Source: Ridgeia piscesae (lineage: Eukaryota; Annelida; Polychaeta; Sabellida; Siboglinidae). From it: a stretch of 64,000 nt of DNA. The translations under genes and the position numbers were made by a program. Location: positions 23,501-87,500 of the forward strand of contig JAODUO010000550.1 in assembly GCA_025642075.2 (NCBI GenBank), read 5' to 3'. The notes beneath the pieces were generated by a model. It saw nothing but the letters and a program-made list of their open reading frames with translations, made no database searches and was not told the origin of the DNA. Shown here one piece after another: positions 1 to 13,800 of this stretch (its first letter is position 1; every line of letters begins with the position of its first letter).

Positions 1-2609
<2,609 letters not shown>

Positions 2610-3653
2610 CTACAAAATCACCTCTTCAATGTCATCGTCAAAGTCATCGATAGCATTTATCGTTGGTCGGGTGTGAATTGTCGTTGTTGGTTGTCGACCT
2701 CGCCGTGGCAACAGTGCCGGGTTCCTGGGTGACGGGGCATCACCGTCCTCAAGGAAGGCACTTCCACCACCAAACAGCGTCGTTGACGTGTCATGGTGAT
2801 GCGTCTCGCTGTTATTATTGAGCGCTGTCAGAAACAGTCGGTCTTCCTCTTTTGGCTTCGGCTGTTGCACCGGTGATGTCTTCACGGTCGAACTGGCGCC
2901 AAACAACTCTGTCATGAGATCAGACTTCTTGGCGCGACGACCGTGACCACTGTCCCCGGCACTGCGCTTGGTCTTCAGCGGGATAAACGACGGCTGGTAT
3001 CCAGTGATGTCATCGTCACTCGCGTCATTTCCGATGGGGCGTGCCCGAGCCCTGCCCACGGGCGACTCGTACGCGGGCAGCCCGTGATGCATGTTTTCGA
3101 TTGGCCTGCTGAAGGAGTACTCGCTGGTGGAGCCGCGCCGTGAGCCGCTCCCGTCTTTGTTCGCGTCCATTTCTCGAAGCCGTGCAAGGAGCAAGTCCTT
3201 CTTCCGACGCTCTTCCTGGTTCTCCTGTTGAGCCGCGGCTGCCAGTCTCTGCTTCTCCTCCTCTTCCCTCTCCCTCGCCAGCTGCTCCTCCTTCTCCCTC
3301 TTCTCCCGCTCAAAGGCCTCTGCCTCTCGCTTGCGCTGTTCCCGCTCTTCCTTCCACTGTCGCTCCTCTTCCTCCTCCTGCCGCTGTTTCTCCCTCCGCT
3401 CCTGCTCTTCTCTAAGCTGCTGCTCGTCCCTCCTCTGCTGCTCTTCCCTCTTCTGTTTCTCCTCCCTCCGTCGCTGTTCTTCCTTTTGTTCGTGCTCCCT
3501 CCTTAGTCGCTCCTCCTGTTCAGTGTCCCCAAGAGCTCGCAGCCGCTCCAGCTCCCTGGTGTGCTCCTCCTGCTCTGCTTTCCTGGTAGCGGTCTCCTCC
3601 TGCTCCTCATCCGCTCGTCTCCTTGTCTCCTGCTCTCGCTGCTGCTCGGCCTC
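2610..3653 (-). CDS. LCA5: LCA5 last exon: ER/K helix and conserved C-terminus
   Basis: The first about 165 residues are almost only Glu, Arg, Lys and Gln, with i to i+4 E/R pairing typical of single alpha-helices. Then come the conserved lebercilin blocks DLLLARLREMD, ENMHHGLPAYESPVG, DDDITGYQPSFIPLK, KKSDLMTELFGAS and the acidic end DDFDDDIEEVIL with stop TAG. The exon is GC-rich. Its acceptor (TGCTGTCAG) lies about 50 nt after a 0.6-kb CA/TG tract. Confidence 0.92.
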   Translation of the reverse strand, partial: EAEQQREQETRRRADEEQEETATRKAEQEEHTRELERLRALGDTEQEERLRREHEQKEEQRRREEKQKREEQQRRDEQQLREEQERREKQRQEEEEERQWKEEREQRKREAEAFEREKREKEEQLAREREEEEKQRLAAAAQQENQEERRKKDLLLARLREMDANKDGSGSRRGSTSEYSFSRPIENMHHGLPAYESPVGRARARPIGNDASDDDITGYQPSFIPLKTKRSAGDSGHGRRAKKSDLMTELFGASSTVKTSPVQQPKPKEEDRLFLTALNNNSETHHHDTSTTLFGGGSAFLEDGDAPSPRNPALLPRRGRQPTTTIHTRPTINAIDDFDDDIEEVIL

Positions 3654-3754
3654 CTGACAGCAGACAGACATCATTGTAGACAACTCATTACACCAAATAG
3701 ATTAGGTGTGTGTGTGTGTCTGTATGTGTGTGTGTGTCTGTATGTGTGTGTGTC

Positions 3755-3816
<62 letters not shown>

Positions 3817-3978
3817 TGTATGTGTGTGTGTGTCTGTATGTGTGTGTGTGTGTTGTGTGTGTGTGTGTGTGTGTGTTGTGTGTGTGTCTGTATGTGTGTG
3901 TGTCTGTATGTGTGTGTGTGTGTCTGTATGTGTGTGTGTCTGTATGTGTGTGTGTCTGTATGTGTGTGTGTGTGTGTC

Positions 3979-4009
<31 letters not shown>

Positions 4010-4148
4010 CTGTATGTGTGTGCGTGTCTGTATGTGTGTGTGTGTGTGTTGTGTGTGTGTGTGTGTGTGTGCTGTATGTGTGTGTGTCTGTATGTGTGTG
4101 TGTGTGTGTGTGTGTTGTTGTGTGTGTGTGTGTGTGTGTGTGTGTGTC

Positions 4149-4202
<54 letters not shown>

Positions 4203-4244
4203 TGTAGTGTGTGTGTGTTGTATGTGTGTGTGTGTGTGTGTGTC

Positions 4245-4311
<67 letters not shown>

Positions 4312-4776
4312 CTGAGAATGTTTGTGTGTGTTTGAGTGTGTTTGAGTGTATGTGTATGCATAAGTGTATGAAAGTGTACATGTGTCTCACATGTGCATGT
4401 GTAACTGTGTGTGTGTGTGAGTGCGTGCGTACATGCGTGTGTGCATGTGATGTGTGTGCATCAAAGTCATGCATGTGTACAGTTATCTATCTATATTGCT
4501 TGTTGTGCTCTAATACTTATATTCACAGTCTAGCTGGTTGTCCAGTATACTGCATCACAAGACTGTGCATGCTGCAAGTGTACACACGCTCTCACACATA
4601 CATAAACATGCCAAGTCATTCTCACACAACCATACAATGGTTTGCTTGTATGTTGAAACATTAAATAAAGTCTAGTAACATTATTTTCATTAAATTGTGA
4701 ACTTATCTATAAAACAACAATCACAATGATGTGTGAAATTAAATGCACAAATACACAATTTCCACTTTTTTCACAC

Positions 4777-4819
<43 letters not shown>

Positions 4820-7800
4820 CAATGACAATCATTATCATTGAATTTTGTTTAAAAAAATCGAAGGCAGCCATTTTGGCTTTTTTGTGTTATGTTAAATATT
4901 ATTAAACTTTGTTGTCTGGTGAAAATTGCAGATTGGAATTATAAAAGAAAATAACAACATTTTCAAATAGTTATGTGCTAGTGGAGTCACATAGTTCTGG
5001 CAGTCAAGTCTATGTGTTTTAGGGAACCAACAATACACATGCACAGCAAACATGCTATCTAAAAATATAAAATGTATTGCCTTGTATGGGAGCTAACAAT
5101 ATGCAAACAAATATTATTATTGAACACATTTTTGCTATTGTACACAACACTCTTATAGATGGGCTAATATACAAACTGTCTAATAACTAATAACAAGACT
5201 ATCGATAAATGCTATAAATACTTACGATGACGCTGTTTTGATAAGATGTGACGAGAGATCAGTGAAAACACAGTTATTTATAACAGAACTTAAGCACTAT
5301 AAAACTATTACAATATACACTGGTACGTCAAAATGCATACCATATTTATATGCCCATATTGATGTAATGTTAGTTTAGTAGACACAATGTGAGCAATGCT
5401 AGTTTGAAGTACAAAAGATGTTAACATGAGTTCAGGTCCACAAGATTAATGAGAAAAACAAAATATATTGCATCATGCACTATTAATGGAGGCTGATGAG
5501 TTCTTCATACAATCTTTTACACACAACATCTAACAAGGACATACAAATGACATGGACAGAAACTAATGTGCAGACCAGTGCTAACTCACACACCAGTGCA
5601 AAGAGGTGCAAAGCAGTGCAAACACAGCACAAATTATGCCGCAGTTAGTGAACTAATAACACACAGCTACAAGCGTCCTATCTTCAAGCAGTGACCGACA
5701 CACCCACAGTAGATATATTAACACATGCGTGAGATGTGCCAACACATGTATTAGATGTGCCAACACATGTATTAGATGTGTGACAGAGAAGCGAGTGGTT
5801 ACCGTAGTCGACACAGATGACTCAGCTGCCCACGGTGTCGGATTGTCGCTAGACGACAGAGGTGTTGACGCTGGCGGTGGCATTTTGGGAGCCGATGTGC
5901 TCGGCTTGTATTCATAGTGTGTGTCAAATGTTGGCTGGGGATTACCGGGTCTGGTTTCGGTTCTGGGATTGTGGGGGTTGCTAGGTCTTTCCGCGGCATC
6001 ACGAGGGGGGTCAGATGTATTCTGTTGGGGCCCTGGGGTGTTCTGCGATTGCCCTGGGGTGTAATTTGAGAACTGGAAGTTGAGTTTCTCTGGGGGTAGA
6101 CGGTTGTGATTTTGTTCGGGGCTAGGGACGAGGTCGGCCGTGTTGATGGTTTTAAGTTTGGGCTGTTGTTGGTGCTGTTCGTTGGGGTGTTGTTTCATTG
6201 GGGTCGGGGGCTTAGTGCCCTGGCTCCAGCCTGACCTGGCGGTCAGACTGCCCGCCTGACTGTCTGTCTGATGGGCGGGTCTGGTCCTCTGCAAAAACAT
6301 TCCAGTTGTCTCATTGTTCATGTTGCTGATGTTTCTCACCAGAGGGAGTGACTTGAAAGGCTTACGTGGTCATTGTGAAATTGTAAAATGCGTGCATGCA
6401 TGTAAGCGTGATGATAGGCACACGTGAAAATGTCAAAACAATGTTGTTTCTTACATTTTCACATCTGCCCCTCGGCGCACGCTCAATATAGCTACATTGA
6501 ACCTAACACTGAGTGTATAATGCATAATATCTACACAACGTTACTAGCTACAAACACCTCTTACCATGCACAGGTTGAGTTTAATTAAGCCAGTTAGGGA
6601 ACAGGTACAATAACAAGATGCACAATATTACCTAAAGCATGCCACATGACAAAAGCTCACAACATCAGAAAGCCACATGCATATATTATAAATGTATAAA
6701 ATACACATACACACATGACCATTTCTCAAAATAATGGAGCCTTTGCAACAACAAAAATACACTATTATTTACTTTTTGGGGGCATCTGGCCAGTTTAGAT
6801 ACATTTCCTGTGATGTTTTGACAGTCATTTGTAAAACCCAGCCCTGTGGTTTAAAATCAAACAGTTCAATTCTTTCTGTCATTTGTTTGCATGCTTTTAC
6901 TCTTATAAATCCATGAACACATTTGATAATTTGTCTTGTAAACCAACAAAAGTGACCCCCTCTGTAGAAAACTGTTTCACTGTTTCAACCTTTCCCTACC
7001 AGTGAGTGATAGGCATATACTTTATAAAAATATAATTAATGCATTAGTTAAAAACAATACATTGTCAGTTCAGTTGTTAAGGTTTAAAGAATGTAAATGA
7101 ACGTAAAAATACTTAAATGGACCATGGTAGATGGGGGATTTGAAGACACAAATAGACTGCCTTCAGATTAGCTATTCATGTATTTAACAGTTGAATGACA
7201 AATCTCAACACTTACATAAAATTTGATGCACATTTAAAATGTTCTATCTGCATTACAACAGTCAATTTTAAAATAATAAAACAGTCTGTGCAAAAAAGAG
7301 TAATAACTTTGAACAAGAATGTGAAAGAGAAACAACATCGTAAAATGTGACGACAGCTGTAGAATATGGAACCAAAGAACCAAAGAAGACTAGTAACTTG
7401 TAAGGCAATCCAGTCACCTGAGTATCACTGTCATCATCAAAGATGTCCTCCTAGAGTTAGGTAAATAGAGGCGGTGTTAAAAAAGAGCCGGAAAGTAAAA
7501 GCTCACACGAGTGGTTACACAAGTTGACAAAATTAAACATAACAGTGATTTATACTGGGGGTTCCCATCCCACCAATAGGTATTTACAATTTTGGTTGAT
7601 CAAAAAAATTGATTTCAAGATGGCTTCCAAAACAGCCAATAAGAAGCCAATGGATTCAGCTGCCATGACATGGTCACATGACATTACCTACCACACTGCC
7701 AAAGTCTAATATCCACATTGGTATCAATGTGTATTCATGAATGTTTTACTGTTGCACCTCTGTAGCAATTTATTTACCCCATGAACTTGCCCAAATATAC

Positions 7801-10800
7801 TTAACGGTTCAGCTAGGCCAAAAAGTCAATCCACGGACAAAAACATTACTGAATTGTTTTACGTTCCATTTAAATTGAACATTAATGCTGCTATGCGGAA
7901 ACCAGTGTTTTCCTAGCTCACACACAGGTGAAAATGCGATACTAGGAAGCAGTGCAGATGTTCGCTAGAAGAGACCCACGGCAGATAAAATGGGTGGTAC
8001 AGGTATATGGATCACAGATGTTTTAACTAAACAAGAGTCTGAGGTATGATCATCAGTCATGGACTTAATATGCAGTCTGAGGTATGATCATCAGTCATGG
8101 ACTTAATATTGCAGTCTGAGGTATGATCATCAGTCATGGACTTAATATGCAGTCTGAGGTATGATCATCAGTCATGGACTTAATATGCAGTCTGAGGTAT
8201 GATCATCAGTCATGGACTTAATAAGCAGTCTGAGGTATGATCATCAGTCATGGACTTAATATTGCAGTCTGAGCTATGTTCATCAGTCATGGACTTAATA
8301 TTGCAGTCTGAGCTATGTTCATCAGTCGTGGACTTAATATTGCAGTCTGAGGTATGATCATCAGTCATGGACTTAATATTGCAGTCTGAGCTATGTTCAT
8401 CAGTCATGGACTTAATATTGCAGTCTGAGCTATGTTCATCAGTCGTGGACTTAATATTGCAGTCTGAGGTATGTTCATCAGTCATGGACTTAATATTACA
8501 GTCTGATCTATGTTCATCAGTCATGTTCTTAATATTGCAGTCTGAGCTATGTTCATCAGTCATGGACTTAATATTACAGTCTGAGCTATGTTCATCAGTC
8601 ATGGACTTAATATTGCAGTCTGAGCTATGTTCATCAGTCATGGACTTGATATTACAGTCTGAGCTATGTTCATCAGTCATGGTTACTTAATATTGACAGT
8701 CTGAGCTATGTTCATCAGTCATGGCCCTTAATATTACGCTACTGCTTAATGTTATGCTATTGCTTAATATTATGCTAATTTAATAATTAATTTTGCTATC
8801 TCTTAACATTTCAATAACACTTTTCAAACCAACATTTCAAGATCTCCAAGACAATATTAGTACAAACCTGTGAAAGCGAAAGACAGACGATGAAGACACA
8901 GATGAGTTTTCTTACTCAAATAAAAAATTCAGCCAGTGAATTGACTCCTGTATTTCAGGATTCGCCTCTTTGCTGTGTAAATTCGTGTTAATCACTTATC
9001 TGATAAAACGTTGGCAATGATGCCATGAACAAAATCATATCAGCTGTAATGTATAATAAATAACAAATGCTCCCCCAGTGACATCACTAGTTGTCTTCTT
9101 CTTTTGTTAATGTCCATCTATCATATGGGTCGACAATTATCGCCATGTGGGGAGACAAGAGGTCTGAGCAGCGTTAAATGTTAGAAAAGTAGAAACAAAG
9201 TTATGGCGAGTTATGTCGAGCACTAACCTCACGCAATCGCTGCTCCTCTCGCCGCTGCTGTTCGTACTGTTTTGCCCGTACGCGTGAAGTATTGAGCAGA
9301 GGGTCACTATGTTTGCGGAGCCTGTATTGGGGCATTGCTGGACTCGACGACACGGAGGAGTTGAGTTTGTGAGGCGGCTTCACGATGCGGTTACTGTAAA
9401 TATTCCTCACTTCGAGTTCCTTGTCCTTCTCCTGAAATGTTTTGTTTCGAGTGATAATCAGATAAACAAATTACACTTCTGACATTTAAAGGGAGATACC
9501 AGTAATCAGTTTGTTTTTATTGTAAAATATTGTGTTACGGGGAATAAATTATATATTCTAACGTCTTTATCAGCCAGATATATTTTAATGAAGAAGGATT
9601 TACTTTCGTTTCCAACAGCTTGATGTTTGCAAAAATCACCAAGTTGTCTGTTGATTCCCTGAAAAGCCAACATAGGTATTTAGTGACAAACATACCTTCA
9701 GTTGGTATTGTACATTTTCTAGTTTCTGCTTCAGCTCTGTGTGTTGTTGCTTAGTTTCGTTGTGTCGTGCTCGCTCTATGCCTAACTCATGCCGATGGTT
9801 CTTCTGCAGGAGGTCAACATGTCTTTTCGCCTCCTGAAAAACAAACATTGTCTAGAAGAGCAACCTCACTCAGAATACATGATTATGGCATAGGTATTTT
9901 TCTATTTATTTGTGGTGATGTTTCATGTGGCAATTTAATCAGATATTTTGTTGGTTAACTGCAATTTTAATCTAATGTAAAGATTGATCTAATCTATAAT
10001 TTAACATTTAGAACACACTAATGAAAAAGTCTGACCAACATCTGGCTGTAATCAAGTGTGAAACGTGTAAATATACAAAATAGGGTTCTATCGTGTATAT
10101 AGACACAATGGGGAGCGCCGGACTGTCAATCGAGAGGACAGTGGTTCAATCCCACTTACCACTGTTTCGAAACATAGGCAATTTCATTCACCCCACATTT
10201 GCCTGTGTGTTTCGGAAGAGACTAAAAGCCGGTGGTCCCTTCTATCTGGTGTCTATGCCAGGGGAAGTAAAAGATCCCACACAGGGGGTCAATGTGTAAC
10301 CTGTAGTGGACTCACTAATTCTATAGAAGGACAACTCCTGCGTTAGCCCAAGGTTGGAGAAAACCACCTGAGATCTGAGAATGATAGCCGTGAAAACATG
10401 AGTGAAATTGGATGTCAGTTACTTAAAACAGTAGGGAGACTGGCACCAGAAAGAATTAAGTGTGAGTTTGTAGGATGGGCCGTAGAACAAGTGTGTGGTT
10501 GGCTCCTAAAACAGCTAGGAGGGCCACTAAAACATGTTGGCTACAGCAAATTACAGATGGGACACGGGTCTGAAATGTTGAACCTCCAAAAAACGAATTT
10601 GAAAATGGAGATTGTGACCCGACCCCCTAACCCATACCCAGTACCCACTACCCTACCCCCGACGCAACCCTCACCTCGTTTTTCCTCATGCTTTCCTCCA
10701 GATCTGCCTCTGCCCTCGAGAGCTTACGACTCAACTCATCTCTCTCTCCGAGGTTCTTGTCTTTGTCCAGGGCCTTCATCCGGCTGAGCTCTCTACGTGT

Positions 10801-13800
10801 CTTCTCCAGTTCCTCACTGGTGCTGTGGAGCTGGTGCTCCAGCTTACGGTTGCGCTCCTTCTGTACCCGGAGCTGGTCCTTGACCGTGCGCAGGTCTGCC
10901 GAATGCCTCCGGATGAGTTGGGGAAGGTCGTTCTCCGCCGCCTGATACTTGTTGATGGCCTTGTCCTGGAGCCGCTGCTGCTTCTTCAGGATCTTGTTCT
11001 CCTGCTGTAGATCCTGCAGCTGGATCCGCGTCTACACGGATCACGGATACAGTGTTAGCGTGTCTTAAATATATGCAGTTGTATCATCGTCATAGCATTA
11101 GAGATAGTATCACAAGTTTGCACAGCAGCTGGATCCACGTCTACTCAGATCATGATTATAGTGATAGAGATAGTATTACAAGTTCGCAGTTTACCAAAAG
11201 AGAGAGAGAGAGAGACTGGATAATTAGAGAGAGAGAGAGAGACAGGGGAGGGAGGGGGGAGTGGGAGTGGGAAATGAGAGAGAGAGATAGAGACTGGAGA
11301 ATTAGAGATAGTGGGTATGGAGAATGATTAGAGATAATGGGAGAATGAGAGATAGGGGGATGGGTAATATTGGGTATGGATGGTGATGATGGGCAGTGAG
11401 AAAGTGTCAATGACTGACAGGAAAAAGAGTACATACCAGTGTGTACATCATACACACAAGAATAAGTACGATGTACACACTGGTATGCACGATGTACACA
11501 CCAGTGTGTACATCGTACACACCAGTGTGTACGTCATACACACCAGTGAGTATGTCGTACACACCAGTGAGTACATCGTGCATACCAGTGTGCACATCGT
11601 ACATACCAGTGTGTACGTCGTACATACTAGTGTGTACGTTGTACATACCAGTGTGCACATCGTACATACCAGTGTGTACGTTGGTCATACCAGTGTGTAC
11701 ACAGTCTCATTCTGGAGTCAAGCTACACATAGGAGAACCACAACACTAGCAGACTTACAGACATTGTCCTATCACATACAGACACAGTCCTATGACATAC
11801 TGACACTGTCCTATGACATACTGACACTGTCATATGACATACTGACACTGTCATATGACATACAGACATTGTCCTATGACATAGACACAGTACTATGACA
11901 TACAAATGCAGTCCTATCCCATGCTGACACCGTCACATGACATGCTGACACCCTCCTATAACATGCTGACACTGTCCTATGACTTACCTCTTCAAGCTCA
12001 TTGCGTAGTTCGTTGACCTTTGCCCTCCGTGCTGACTGCATGCGCTGTTGGATGGTGTTGTCGCTGCGTGGGGTCATCACCTTTGACTTCTTATTAACTA
12101 TGCCCTTTTTCTTGTTGGTCTTTTGTACTGAAAACCACAAAACAACAAACAATTACCTTCTACCTAATGGGACATACATCTACCTGTAGTGAATCCAGTC
12201 TGACACTATTCCAAACGTGGCTGACAAAGAGTGATGATTTCAGTATAAAAAAGAATAGTTGTTTTTCTACTGATACAGCAAAGAAATCTCATTTATTAAA
12301 CACATGTCTATAGTACGTTATACCTTAATACATACAATAATTTGACATGTATAGTGTTAAATAACTGTTTCGCATGACTATAAATAATAGCTAGATGATT
12401 GGAATGCGTTCCAATCAAGTAAATAATTAAACAAATGGTCAATCAATATGTTTGTTGCCTTATCTGTTGGCAACAATGGTAGATAACACTTAGTGTTACC
12501 AACACTCACAACAATGGTAGATAACACTTAGTGTTACCAACACTCACAACAATGGTAGATAACACTTAGTGTTACCAACACTCACAACAATGGTAGATAA
12601 CACTTAGTGTTACCAACACTCACAACAATGGTAGATAACACTTAGTGTTACTAACACTCACAACAATGGTAGATAACACTTAGTGTTACTAACACTCACA
12701 ACAATGGTAGATAACACTTAGTGTTACCAACACTCACAACAATGGTAGATAACACTTAGTGTTACCAACACTCACAACAATGTGACAAACAAAACAAAGC
12801 AGAAGAATGGAAACGACCGTGACTTGTAATCTCCCATTGGTATTTTCAAGTTATATGAGGTCACTTAAATACATTTTTGGCTAGCTATTTTATATTCCAA
12901 AATTCTGAGCACTTTTACATTCACCATTAGACCACTGACCTGTGAGCTTTTTGGTGTAGTGTTAAAAAGACATGAGTGTAGGTATTTAGAAGTCTTTCCT
13001 TTTCTAGTTGATGAAATGAGTGTTGAAATGCTGCCAGACTGAGGCACTAGAATATATCTACTGGGATATTATTATAGGCTGTACGTAACGCCCTAATTGG
13101 TCACAGGTCTGCAGGAAAGAGATTAAGATCAAAATGCTGTAATGGCATTAACAGTTGCTTGGTTTGTTTCTCTACATAAAGGGTGTAAACTAGTACACCT
13201 GGTACTGACAACACGGGCTACAGTTAACTGTTTGGTGTGGGCCAAATGTCGGCCAATTATTTCTCTGTGGGCCAAAGCTTTTTGAGACATGAAACATAAT
13301 CCTTACATGCTCGAGTTAGTGTTTCATGCTACAGTATCCTGAAATAGCACTAAGCAACAAAAAGATCACACCACGATGCTTATAAATGCCATTTAAAACA
13401 CACAACGTCTAAACAAGATTCTGCCTATTCTTCTAAACATTATTCCAACATCTGCCTGGAGAGAAAGCAATGACGTCACAAGTTGCAAACAACTGTCAAC
13501 TGATATATTTATATTAATATGCTTGTAGTTATCAAAACATATTAAATCATTAACACAACTGTAAACATAATCAATTATGCAAGTATTCAGATGCAAAGTG
13601 ATGTGAATGAAATATTTTTGATTTAGCATCAACGCAATTGTAGACATACCGTATTCGTTCTATTACGCGTACAGTGCTCATAAATTAGAGTCTGACAAAA
13701 TTATGACACTACCTAGTGGCACTGGCATAGTTTTATTGTTTCCACCAGTGTCAGCCACCAGGGGGAGACACCATTTCCCCCATTGTTAAACTCTTTTAAA

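Noticed and set aside
8210..8680. 156-codon MTDEHSSDCNIKS repeat frame
   Set aside because: The 39-nt period keeps both strands open; no usable splice sites link it to LCA5.
10093..10299. tRNA gene at the A/B-box sequence
   Set aside because: No cloverleaf can be drawn with confidence; better explained as a SINE head.
10398..10945. Plus-strand open frames over 10.4-10.9 kb
   Set aside because: Antisense to LCA5 exon 3, whose minus frame has clear lebercilin motifs.
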